DNA of 64,000 bases from Isoetes taiwanensis (Eukaryota > Streptophyta > Lycopodiopsida > Isoetales > Isoetaceae). Within the stretch, counting starts at the first letter, position 1. Every line of letters begins with the position of its first letter. The notes beneath the pieces were generated by a model. It worked only from the letters and a program-made list of their open reading frames with translations, ran no database searches and was not told the DNA's origin. Position numbers and translations under genes: made by a program. This document shows positions 1 through 10,914 of the stretch, in pieces. The stretch covers positions 1,785,288 to 1,849,287 of the forward strand of contig JAJEKV010000131.1 of NCBI GenBank assembly GCA_021234155.1, written 5' to 3'.

Positions 1-88
1 AAAGTATCAGTTCCATGATGTTTCAAAGGCATGCCCAATTAGTAAAATAGATGCCCATTTTAATGTTTTATGACGTGTTCATAATTAT

Positions 89-126
<38 letters not shown>

Positions 127-2228
127 TTTCAGGCAAATAGCTGTCATCATTGGCAGGAAGAAGTCTCATGGTGTGTGCGGCTGGCTACTCAGAAGATATA
201 GTCCTACGAGCATCACCCAACTTTAAAAAGTGGACTCGTCCTGACGAAATAATCCAGGCCGGGGTCTTCTAGGTTTGACAAATCTGGGTTTTTTGTAGAA
301 ATTGGAGCAGCTCCAACTCCAGAGCTCACATTTGGGTCGACACTCTGGCTACAATGGTGTCCCTGTGTCCAAACAGCTTGATTCCTATTCCTGAAACTCT
401 CAGAAAACCATATCTTTTCTCTTGTGTTCATGAACTGGTTGATTAGGAATAATCTTGAGTTTCCATGGAAAGTGTAGCTATTTCTTTATTCTTCACATCG
501 GATATAGTCAATTTGGACTTGCTAGCGCTTGGGGGAGGGGGGGCTGTCATTCATTCTCTGTTTGGCTTGCACTCCTGTCTCACGTAAAATGTCACCAAGG
601 TAAGAGTTATGGTTTTCCAACGAATATAGCCATGCTACAAACTATGTTCAGTTGTTATTAGTTTTAACACGGTTGACACCTTTATTTAGACATAAAAGTT
701 TATCGATGAAGATAATAATATACCTCATAGAATTTGAACCCCAACTATGGAAATTTTAACTCTCTCCATTGCTATTGTTGACTTGATCTTAGCATCAGTT
801 TTGTTCAGGCAGTATAGAACACGAAAAAAAAATTCATGTCTAGTGCATTAAATTTATCACTAGGAGCATAGACAGTAGCCACTGATATTCATTCCTTATT
901 CATTCCTTTGCCTTACGTATTTCACAAAATGTGTAATAAATGATAGATAGTGTTTTAAACGACAAATGTTTTGTTACTAATCTGATAAATGTTTGATTAT
1001 TAATATTTAAATCTCCATTTGTTCTAACTAAAATGACCTCAAAGGAGGATTTTTGTTGATCCCTAGATATTGGCACCGAGAGCTGTTGGATGGGCATATT
1101 CACTAGTTATGCTTTGATTTGGATCGTAGATAGCGATTCTCGTTTGTGGGTATTCTTGTACAAGTCTCTTTATACTGTATAGCGAGAGATGCAAATTACT
1201 ATAAGGTTTGAGGCAATATACTCAATGGTGTTGATTTTATACATATATTATATTGTTTTATGGGGTACAAAAGGGGCTCTCGTTGCCCTGCGTCACCCCC
1301 CGTGTGAATATGCAACCAAACAAAGAGGGTATGGAGGAATTTAATTTAAAAGTGTTGGATGTAATGATTTGTGTTACAAGCAAAAAATTGCTAATAATGT
1401 ATATTACATTACAATTGATGTTATAATTGACATAATGTTATGGGGATTCAACTCATTGTATCCTTGCAGCAATTTTAATGATATCCTTTTCCCCTCTAAT
1501 TTTATTTTATCTAACATCTAATCTAGTGTTCATCTTGAACCAACAAGTTACAACCTTGGCTTTCCAAGCACACTATATACATACAACCCACTATGCTAGG
1601 TCGTCCAGATTTGATCTATAACCTACTTCAAATCTTCACATGTGCAAAGAATCAAGCTACAAATCATACTCCATTGCCAATGATCTGAACCAAATAAAAT
1701 TATGAACCAAATACAAATCTTGAACACACACCTGAAAAGATTGGACTCTTAGCATGTGCCAAGGTGCTAATAGAGAAAAAGTGATAGAGGAAAGTCTTTT
1801 AACATTGGAACATGAAATGGAGCAACCCAAATCGTTCATCGGATGGGAATTGGGAGCATGTTGCGTGCAGCATGTTCAGACTCATGTCAGGACTGAGACA
1901 AAGAACAAAAAGTGTGTTGATCTAAAACAAAAGCAAAACAACCCAGGGAAAGAGAAATGTCAATTTTGAAAAGCATACAACATTGAATTTGTCACCATTG
2001 GAAGACTAAATGCAGCACAATGATCCTTGCATGAAAACAGACAACACAGGCCAATAAAAAAATGGTAAGGAATCCGATTCAGAAAGTGATCTTAAAGGCC
2101 ATCTTACTGAATCTGCTTTCAATTGATTGAGAGATTCTGCAATAAATCTGCACTGCAATGTCTGAAATCTCATCATTTTTCTGCTGAGCTTTATCACTGT
2201 CGACACTACATTACTTTATAATATCTTT
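1..2228. other. Non-coding stretch with a (GA)n microsatellite
   Basis: AT-rich sequence with only short ORFs and no recognisable protein similarity. The one structured feature is a pure GA dinucleotide run at about 96-122, preceded by a short A run. I see no exon, RNA gene or transposon terminus here. Confidence 0.6.
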
Positions 2229-3190
2229 ATGCATTCTGCTAAATCTATGCCAATTGAATCAGAGTCTGTACAGATTCAGAATTCGGCCCAGGATTCTACC
2301 ATGCCTTCTCATGCCATTCCTGATCTCGCACAGGGCTGGGATGCAATAGATGCCTCTGTCACATTGGCCTTGTCTGGCCAGGACGTGCCCTGCAGCTTCT
2401 TTGATGCCATGTCTTCGTTCTGCAATAGGAGGTGCCTTGCTGGCGCAGTTGCCTTGGAGAGCGGATCATCTGCTGATCACATCCATGTGCAGGCTGTGCT
2501 TAGAGCCCGTTACAAGAGTCCTAAGGACTTGAATGATGCTATCAAAAGGGAGTTTAATTAGCCTTCTAAGCTAGAAAAATAACAGATTGCACTATTTCGA
2601 GGGTATGTTAGGGTACTGCATGAAAGATATAGGGAAAGTACATTACTCCTGCCACCTGCACAATATATCTGAGAGTATGATTGAGAAAGGAAAAGATTTG
2701 TACGTAAGATGGGGTGTTGGGGACACGAAGAATCTTTGTGTGTTGGGTAATAGAAACCTTCTGAACAAGGCTGCCCACTTTGTGTTCTACCATGGTGGGC
2801 GCAGATTGACCCCTAGTTTTAACGTTCACAATTTGCAGGATGCTGAGGAGCAGAAAATATACTCTAAGCAGCAGTTGGATAATCCCATCTAATACTGCTC
2901 ATGTGAACGAGCACAGGGTCCGTGCCGCTTGGAGGGTCTTGTTAAATCCCAGTCATTGTATGCCGTCTGATAGAACAATTCTGTTTCGTCTGCCTGTAGG
3001 TTATGTACCTGTTTAACGGAATGGGCCAGGCCGCCGTCGATATTGGGATGACTCAATCCCTCCCGATGAGATAGACTGCAATTTCCAGGAGATCCATGAT
3101 CCATCGTTCAGCCCTGATATTGAAATCCCTAACCATGGTATTGATTATATCCCCATCCACACCAGGGATCACACGATGGCAGTTGGCTGA
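2229..3190 (+). pseudogene. Replitron-like Rep (Y1 HUH endonuclease) relic
   Basis: This is a broken gene for a single-tyrosine HUH endonuclease. Seen: the first segment (2229-2561) ends with SADHIHVQAVL, a His-hydrophobic-His metal-binding motif followed by Q. After a frameshift, the second segment (2587-2892) carries FEGMLGYCMKDIGKVHY, a Y-x-x-K motif like the nicking tyrosine motif of Rep proteins. A second shift near 2890 opens NEHRVRAAWRVLLNPSHCMP, followed by an in-frame TAA and open sequence to 3190. Known: Rep-class HUH enzymes nick single-stranded DNA through the motif tyrosine. Replitrons encode a Y1 Rep without a fused helicase and are frequent in non-seed plants. Inferred: the spacing of HUH and Y motifs and the absence of any helicase region favour a Replitron over a Helitron. 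Element termini were not identified. Two frameshifts and a stop make it inactive. Confidence 0.65.
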
Positions 3191-3748
3191 CCTCTTGTTT
3201 GTGTTGTTGCATGTACAGCTTTATTTTTGTCCATGTTTTGGTTTCTTTCAGCATGTGCTTGTAGTGGTAACAAGTTGTTGCAGAATAGGGATAGAGACCA
3301 ATGGCAATCCTCCTGGGGAGACTAGTCATCCCGCTGTTAAGCATAGATCCATCTTTCATAAGCACTACGATTGACGATCCCATCCAATCCTGAGGTTTAT
3401 TCTCCTGAGGGGGAGCAGCTGTTCACTGCAGAGGAATTTTTAACGAGCATCATCCAGGTCACATATGAGCTTGGCCAGGTGCTTGTTGACGCAGGAAATC
3501 CGGCAGCTTGATGCTGTGATCAGGAGGGCTACATCTAGACAGCCCATGAACTAGGCGTTGTTGTTTTCCATTGTGTTTGCAATGTTCTTGTTTGTGCAGT
3601 TTCATATGCGTGACCCCATGCCACATGTACATTCTCTGAGCCTGTGAATATGTGATATTTTGTTGCTTCATGCTATGTCTTGTACATGCTTTGTCCATTC
3701 CATTTTCTTACTAACATCTGTAGGCTTGAAGAGGGCTTTGGCCCCTGG

Positions 3749-3787
3749 GCATAAGGGAGACCCCCTACACCGGGATCTCCCTTATGC
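3749..3787. repeat. 12-bp perfect hairpin
   Basis: Arms GCATAAGGGAGA (3749-3760) and TCTCCCTTATGC (3776-3787) are perfect inverted copies around a 15-nt loop. It lies directly upstream of the first copy of a T-arm-like repeat. Confidence 0.7.
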
Positions 3788-3788
3788 T

Positions 3789-3835
3789 CGGATGAGCATT
3801 GGCATTGCGTTGGGGTTCAATTCCCCAAGCTCACT
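3789..3835 (+). repeat. T-arm-like minihelix repeat, copy 1
   Basis: Contains GAGCATTGG, then GGGGTTCAATTCCCC, then AAGCTC. The inner part folds as a tRNA T-arm (GGGG stem with a TTCAATT loop), and GAGC/GCTC can close an outer stem. Two further copies lie within 1 kb. This resembles the acceptor plus T-arm half of a tRNA, or the B-box head of a tRNA-derived SINE. Confidence 0.5.
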
Positions 3836-3889
3836 AACGAATCGTGTTTGTTGGCTTCCAGGAAACGAACAAAAAACCACGCACAGGAT

Positions 3890-3951
3890 CATCGAATGCA
3901 TGCCATTGACAACTGGAGCTTGGAGTCGTAGTCAATGGCATGTGTTCGATG
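3890..3951. repeat. 21-bp imperfect hairpin
   Basis: Arms at 3890-3910 and 3931-3951 are inverted copies with two mismatches and a 20-nt loop; the inner core ATGCCATTGAC/GTCAATGGCAT is perfect. It sits between copies 1 and 2 of the T-arm-like repeat. Confidence 0.65.
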
Positions 3952-3984
3952 ACCCCTATGCTTGGTCCGAACGTGGCATGCAGG

Positions 3985-4040
3985 TAAGGCATGGGCATTG
4001 GATTTATGCGGGGTTCGATTCCCCAAGCTCTAGTCATTCC
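3985..4040 (+). repeat. T-arm-like minihelix repeat, copy 2
   Basis: Reads GGTAAGGCATGGGCATTGG, then GCGGGGTTCGATTCCCCAAG, then CTC. The TTCGATT loop fits the RNA polymerase III B-box consensus GGTTCGANNCC. Similar to copy 1 and to the inverted copy 3. Confidence 0.5.
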
Positions 4041-4167
4041 GTCATTGTGTTCATGTTCTTTGCTCATAATGTGTAGAGTATTGCCATGCAATAATTGGCC
4101 TTGTTCTTTTCCTACTGTACTATATTACAATGAAAATACTATTTTATGTAATGGTCTTTGCCTTAAT

Positions 4168-4632
4168 AATGTCCCCCTCATAATCGGGTCAACAGGCACG
4201 AGTTTGACCTGCAAAAGACTCAGTTTGAGCGTTCTGGATTTATGGGGAGGGAATATGCTCCCATATGTGCTGCAATCCAATGGCCAAAAAGCCATAATGA
4301 TATTTTGCTAGAAAATAAATGCGAAGCGTCATCTCCCAAAATCGGCTCATAACTGCATATGTTAAATTGCAAAAAGTCCACTTACTTTTCCACTAAGACT
4401 TGGTATTGTAGCAATATTTTGCTATCTCCATGCATGTGAATTCTACAATTGATACTAAAACATCTATGGCTGATGGAAGTCAAATACCAAATGGCCTATG
4501 CAAAGTTAGCACATTTCAAACCTAGAGCGGGCATAATTCATGGAATATTCCCTCTCCACGCATCTTGTCCGCCCTTGTGAAGTCTTTGGGGTCAAACTGG
4601 CCCCTGTTGACCTGATTTTAAAGGGGGCGCTT
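4168..4632. mobile_element. Small foldback/MITE-like element with about 110-bp inverted arms
   Basis: The left arm starts GTCCCCCTCATAATCGGGTC. The right arm, read in reverse complement, starts GCGCCCCCTTTAAAATCAGG, and both continue through GTCAACAGG, AGTTTGACC and GGGAGGGAATAT-like blocks for about 110 bp. Arms are roughly 4168-4275 and 4520-4632 around a 245-bp AT-rich centre. No coding capacity and no convincing target-site duplication, so the superfamily is open. Confidence 0.55.
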
Positions 4633-4734
4633 GAAGAACACACACCATGGATTAAGATAGTATAGAAGCATACTGGTATAATACAGTACAATAATACAAT
4701 ACACTACTGCACAACTCAAACATGGCAGTAGCAT

Positions 4735-4800
4735 TCCAATATGACATGAGCCTGGGGGATCGAACCCAGTTCCAATCCAATGCTCATGGCTTACCTGGAA
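4735..4800 (-). repeat. T-arm-like minihelix repeat, copy 3
   Basis: On the minus strand it reads GGTAAGCCATGAGCATTGGA, then CTGGGTTCGATCCCCCAG, then GCTCAT. This copy has the cleanest fold: a T-arm with perfect CTGGG/CCCAG stem, enclosed by ATGAGC/GCTCAT. Confidence 0.5.
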
Positions 4801-7800
4801 ATTTCGCTCCAGAAAGGATGTACAACTTCCGCTGGCCGCTCGCCTTTGCTGCTAATTGTCCAGAAGTCTGTAATCACAAATAGCAGGAAGGCATGTATCA
4901 AAAAAAAATGAATAAGATCTGGTGCTTAAAAAATTCCACCTTCTCCTTGCACTTTCCCGCAATGCATGCAGCTAGCAAGTCTGGTTACCCTGAATCTGGC
5001 GCTGCCCTAAACCCTCCAAGACGAAAATAAATCAAAGAGGTTATAGCCAGCACTCAACAATTTCCTTACATGAAAAAATCATGCATAAAACTAGAGATTA
5101 TGCAAACTGTATCAAGTGTATCAAGCAGAAAGAAAGTGGAGCTGCAAATTCAAAAGTTATGCAGCTAAGACAGCCGGCTGAAGAGCAGAGTGCAGAGTAT
5201 AATTGTCTGGCCCAGTTTTCTCCCTCTCCTTCAATGTTGTGAGCCGATATGCTGAAATTTTGAAAATTTGGCCCCATCGCCAAAAACTGTCCCGCCATCC
5301 CGATCTGGCACTGGTCATTCCGTGACCCTCTCTTTAATGTATCAGAAGGGCATGGATCGCCCTGGTAGACAAAGCGTGGATAGACAGCTCTGTCAAATTG
5401 GAAGGATTTAGCCTACTGGTCTTATATGCAAAGGGAAGACCATCCGACTCTCGTTTATGCCAAAACAAATTTGATTTTTGTGCTATCTCTTGCCATATTC
5501 TCTAGAATTAGATTCAAAAATCGCCCGGAATTAGTTGGCTTTATGCTTGCTAAAGACAAAGAAAAGTTTGGGGCAAACTAGAGGATTACTTACCACCACA
5601 GAATTAACCCGATGTCAGGCCTTATTGTCTTAGCTATTACAGAGATAGCAACTCACCAGGGTTTTTCCTATCTCAGTCCTAAGGATCACCCTCACACAAA
5701 CCATAGTTTTAGTGTTCATGGACAACTTTAATGATCTTTGCAAATGAATCGACAATTTTTTCATGCACAAAACATCGATAAAACGGTCCAAGTTTGTTCT
5801 TCCAGCAGGAAAACAAATTTGTTGGCTGCAACAAGACTATAAGTGATTTTCCTTCACAGCAAAGCAAAAGGTGCCTTTGAGCTCACCACAATGAACAACT
5901 CACTTCAATTTTCATGGTCACCGATGGATTTTGGGGACTATCCACATCCACAAGAATAAATAAGAACTTAAAGGCTCACCTCAAAGCTATAAAAGGAGGT
6001 TTGGCATTGAATGTGGTTGGAATTGAAGATGTCAAGTCGTTCCCATCAAGACTGTAAAGATGTTGGCTAGATGAAACACTTCAAAAATCTGATTCATGTG
6101 CCATAATCAAATGCTTTGTGGTGTCTATCTGGATGCCCTTTCTCTGCTCTTCAAGTGCCATGCTTTCTTACTCTGATGTAGCAGCATGAAACAATTGGCA
6201 TGAAACAAAATGCAGGTAAAGCGTGAAACAAGTGGCTGCTTTTGTGCCGTATACTTCTCCAGTTTGAACATTCACTGTCTATAAACATGCAGTGTCCATT
6301 TTCAAGCAGATAACACTAGCGCAAAGTCATAAACTTGCAAGGCTTTCCGAGTAAATTATGTTCAGCAGTGGAATCATAGTGATATATGTGACTCTCATGA
6401 GCGGACAATAAGAACAGTCCTGCATCCATAAAAGTGATAAAGCTCTATATGTCTAATTCTGCTCACATAAGAAAAAATAACATCTTTTGAAACATGGCTA
6501 GACTGTTGTGTGATTTGTCACTAGTGTTTAGGGCATCGGGGTCACAAGCTAAATTGATTGCCAAATGTATATCAATGCTGTTTTATTGCATTTGTGGATG
6601 TTGTTGGATGATTTGTAGTAAAAAGATACATATATTGAGAGTGGCGAATGATTGCACAAAAAGGAATTGTGTTACAGGTACCTTGAGAGGGGCCTAGACA
6701 ATCCTAGAGCTGTGTTAGACGGTAAACAGGTCCATGATCATATTTGCAGACTTGGTTTAGGCGAATATACATCCACATTGAGGCTAGTATATGACAATGT
6801 AAAGATTTGTAAGAAGCAAGCGAAGTCTTCAAAGAGATAGTTTGAGAGAAGCTTATGATCAACTTGCTGATCTTATACCCTTAAACTTTTTCACGAAATG
6901 CCTGGCAAGGTGCAATGCCTTAGACCGCATGATTATCGCATGCGAACTCATCATCTACTGCCACTCTCCTTAAAAGACATATGATAACTGGCTCATGCGA
7001 CCATTGCAAAGAAAGCCTGCTTGGATCTACGCCCAATGCTCCAGAAACTTATAATATGAATGTTATGTTAGAACGAGAATATTCTATGTAAGAAACTCAA
7101 ATATTTGCAACTGGGCTCCACTGTTTATCTAGGTTCCATCCTTGTAACTCAGAATGATCCATTCATTCTGGTCAGGTGAACTGCCATGCACGATGTTTTT
7201 ATGTCAAGCTTGTCCCAGTCAAAACGCTAATGCACTTACCTCTAGCAAATAGGAACTAAGTATGCCTTATGTAGAAAATGATTCGACGCTTACAGCTTAA
7301 CTGGCCACAACAATAAAGCCTAATAACACAATACATTTCATGGAGCATTTATGAAATGGACTTGCTTTCTATAACAGTTTATGTGGGACAACTAATGATC
7401 CCCTGTGATCAATGTGGGCTCCAAGACCTCGCAACATACAGTCAAAAACTCAAGGCTCGCTTAAAAATAATTGCAGCAGGCTGAGCATAAGCCATGTAAA
7501 TGAGAGTTCAATATAGGCGAACCTTCAGAGCGTAGATCAATATGGTAGATGCCTAAATCCAAAACTTGAAATGTTGAGGAACCCGTTCACGCAATCATTG
7601 GAAAAAAGGCCACTATGGATCTGGGCCCAATGCTCCAGATCCTTGATCAATGGCTGTGGAAATCCAATGTTAAGAGACAAAAACATTTGCAACTGTGCTC
7701 CATCAATCAAGCATATAATAAAATGCACCTCCTAAGAGCTTTAAACAGTTGAAACTACTGAAACAACATAAAGGACGAATCTCAACAGAAATGGGGTTAC

Positions 7801-8127
7801 CTGCAAAAATGAACCTCAGAATGATTTAAGAAAACTGCTCTCACTTATCTTTAAATTGTCTTAGATGCTCTCACTTATCTACAAGAATTCTTTAAATCAA
7901 CTTAGATGCTCCGATTCAAATCCTTGTACTTCCTGCAGTCTGTATTAAATTATCCAAGCATTTAAATCAAGCTAAACTGAACTAGACAACTGTTAGCAAC
8001 TTTGGTTTGCTTAGTTGAACAGCGACCTATTTAGCAACTCTCATTGTGCGCTTATAAATAGCACTATGAATCCGAAATGAATATGTAATAATTTCATCAC
8101 ATCTATAAAACATTTGCCTGATATACA
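4801..8127. other. Non-coding stretch, no confident gene
   Basis: About 3.3 kb of AT-rich sequence. A short open stretch at 6652-6840 contains LDGKQVHDHICRLGLGEY, which resembles the lead-in of a plant PPR protein, but no PPR repeats follow, so it is at best a relic. Nothing else recognisable was seen. Confidence 0.5.
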
Positions 8128-8590
8128 ATCATGAGTGAATATCAATAATACTCAGAATCATTCATGTTAAATACAGCTAATTCCTAGCTTGAACACAAGC
8201 AAGTATTTGGCTCCTCATTTGGGTGTGCGCTTTACTATGACTATTGGAGTTGGGGAGCGATACATTCTTTTCTCTTTTACAGTCTGAGATCTTTTTTCTC
8301 CACTCCACTCACAGTTCCAATCCAAAGACTTCATGAAGTAGAGGATTTCCTGCATACATTCATGAGTGTATATCAATAACACTCACAATCGTTCATGTTA
8401 AATACAGCTTGATTCCTAGCTTGAACACAGGCACGTCTTTGGCTCCTCATTTGGGTGTGTGCTTTACTGTCTTTCTCGAATTTGGAGAGCGATACATTCT
8501 TTCTTTTTCAAGTGAGAGATCTTCGCTTTCTCCACTGCGGGTTCATACCCAAAGATTTCATGAAGCAGAGGGTTTTCCTGCATATGCTTC
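8128..8590. repeat. 231-bp tandem duplication at the 3' end of the IFRD gene
   Basis: The block from about 8128-8357 recurs at 8358-8590 with a 231-bp period; anchor TTCATGTTAAATACAGCT occurs at 8161 and 8392. On the minus strand the gene-proximal copy encodes the C-terminal IFRD segment. The distal copy is a decayed version of the same segment. Confidence 0.8.
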
Positions 8591-9711
8591 TGAAACCCCT
8601 CTGCAAGAAAATGCTTCAAGGCATTAAACTGAACTGATTGTGACCATGTGTTCACTCTCATCACATCACCATATCTGAGCTTTAGAGATATTTCAGGGCA
8701 GACACCGCCCCTCTATGCTAGATAACACTTCTCGAAATAAGCCGCTTGTAGTGATCTTTCTTTTCTTGATCGTCCTTGCCTTCCAGAATCAATTGACAAA
8801 AATCTTATTTGTTCAATCAAATGCTCCTCCATGTTGTCAAAGGCCAACTTATTGCTTGCAGGAAAATAAGAATCTGAATCTAAAGACTCTCCATCATCAA
8901 AAGAACTTGATGTAATCACCTCCTTAGCATAAGGTTTGCTGATTTCACAAATTAAGGCAACTGCTTCGCCACAAACTTTTCTTAGAGGAGTGTCTACTGT
9001 GTCCAGCAAGGATGATAGCACAGGGAGAGCACCATGCACATGATAATTGATAACATGGGAGGGCAAAGTAGACAAAAGTAGTGACCAACCAGATATAGCT
9101 GCAGCCTTAAGAGCTGGTGATGGTTTGCTGATTCCGAGGGACTGGTCTGCATCCATGTTCCCTTCATGCTTACTAATGTCCATAAATATTTCCATGGACT
9201 TTTCAGTTGCTGCGACGTCTTGAGCTGCAACAAACGTCAATATCGCCAAGCATTCTACTGCAGATATGCGCGAATCCTGAACCAAACCAAGCTTTGCAAC
9301 GCGAACAAGATGTGGATATCCCTCATCCAACAAATGTTGTGCAATATTCCCAGACCCTACGGTCAGTGCTAACAACCCAAGAGCTCTGGCTGCTACGCAT
9401 ACTTCCGAGGATAATTCACGCCTTAAACAACATAAGCATTGGTGCGAAAGTGTTTCATATCTTGATTCTACAAACTCAAGCATTATATCTGTGGAAAATG
9501 CACTTACAAGTCCGTTCAAACCTGCTACTCGAGTACTAGACCTTTTCTCATACAAATCGTCCACAAACTTCTCAAGAATTTCCCCATCTTCTTGTTGCAC
9601 CTCAATCTCTTGTGCAATATCAGAATCATTATAAGATGTCGTAAAACTATCATCATCATCGTAATCGCCATGATTCTTTGAATTCTTACGATTGTTCTTA
9701 ATCTTCCCCAT
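8464..9711 (-). pseudogene. IFRD-family protein gene (interferon-related developmental regulator), probably disrupted
   Basis: Encodes a plant IFRD homologue, a family of nuclear regulators with N-terminal helical repeats. The family start is taken at 9711 (MGKIKNNRKNSKNHG), although the frame opens at 9735. An acidic stretch (DYDDDD) is followed by the IFRD domain, with VDDLYEKRSSTRVAGLNGLV and RRELSSEVCVAARALGLLAL. The frame stops at 8713. The same frame then continues into the conserved C-terminal domain, VMRVNTWSQSVQFNALKHFL and LLHEIFGYEP, ending at 8464. Around the stop, the expected family stretch FREVLSSIEG is present in a shifted frame. It is bracketed by an apparent 1-bp loss near 8743 and one extra G in a GAGGGG run near 8700. 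No introns are visible across 1.25 kb, so this may be a retrocopy. The alternative is assembly error in a live gene. Confidence 0.75.
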
Positions 9712-10914
9712 CTTGCTCTGCAAATAAACCTCCAAATGAAGGATTCACGTAATGCTCCTGCTGATATAGCCTCCAAACTCTGTATTGCTCCTCCTTGCTT
9801 TCCGAAAATTAACGATGAATGAATGGGCTCAGGTGGGTTTCTTATATCAGCGACCTTTTTCCTTTTCTATTTAGACCTTTTCCTCTTTCTCCCTTTTCTA
9901 TTTATACCTTTTCCTCTTTTTTTGCTATGCGTTACTATTTTTAGCTTTTCTAGTTACCCCTTTTACCCTTTTTTTATCGCTGGCTATGCCTTTTTTATGG
10001 CCGAGATTGAAAGGCAAGCAGGGCTAGGTGAGCAAGGGCCTCGGTTGACATTGATTTACGTGCGCTACTGGCGCTTTCTAGCCCCTGCTTTCAACCATTT
10101 GCTATGCTTGCGGCAGAGATATTTTGCCAAAGTCGATATGAAAGGGTTTCTGTGGTTCATTTCTTTGATGCCTCTGTGCATTCTTTGATGCTTCTGTGCT
10201 TCCCCATGTTAATGCCTCTATGCACTCTTTTGCACAACATGGCAACTAGGTCGCTGCTCCGGAATGGAAAATGGCTCAAGGATTCCGCTCAAGCAGTCAG
10301 CTGCTAAGCCCCATGCCCAACTCATGCTCGAATTCCTTGTAGGCGGTTCTAAGTGAATCGCACCTGTTGTAACAACAAAATAATTTTTTAGAGTTAAAGG
10401 ACATTGATATCAGATTATTGAATGTGAATGCAATTGTTCTAAATGGGCAGAAGAAGAGAAAAAATTAAACAAAGACAAAAGATAAACATGCGAAATCATC
10501 TTACCATGTGATGGATCTCGAGTTCTACGAAGGCGAGCTCGGATGAAGAAGGGTATATTTGCTGCTGCAGCAGTTGTACCCTATAACATGTTCCCACAAA
10601 AGGAATGCAACAATTCCCAAATCCGTCAGCAAGACAGCAGATCAACTTTGGCCCAAGATTTTGGGCAGAATTGGGATCCACAATTTTTAACATCGAGACA
10701 AAATGATCTAGCTCAGCACCAATACCCATGAACAGGAGCCATCCTTAGTCAAGTAGCCTTTTTACTGAAGTCTTATTCCCTCTACAAATTGTTCTCCATC
10801 CGAGGCTCTTATCTTATCTTCATTTTGTACTTGACTTGGACTTATTAACTTGACACGGGAGCATACAGCCCCTCCAGATAAGCCAATATCAGACACAGGC
10901 TTGTCTACTAACAT
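9712..10914. other. Intergenic, pyrimidine-rich tract
   Basis: Positions about 9845-9980 are strongly T/C-rich (repeated CTTTTCC/CCTTTT runs) just upstream of the divergent IFRD start, possibly a promoter-proximal pyrimidine tract. Positions 10145-10225 hold imperfect repeats of ATTCTTTGATGCTTCTGTGC. No gene was recognised. Confidence 0.5.

Noticed and set aside
96-122. (GA)n run as a regulatory GAGA element
   Set aside because: No gene lies close downstream, so a plain microsatellite is the simpler reading.
3660-4076. 138-codon plus-strand ORF
   Set aside because: It runs through hairpins and T-arm-like repeats, and its translation mirrors those repeats; no protein family fits.
6652-6840. 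Possible PPR gene fragment
   Set aside because: Only one short stretch (LDGKQVHDHICRLGLGEY) resembles PPR lead-ins; no repeat follows in any frame.
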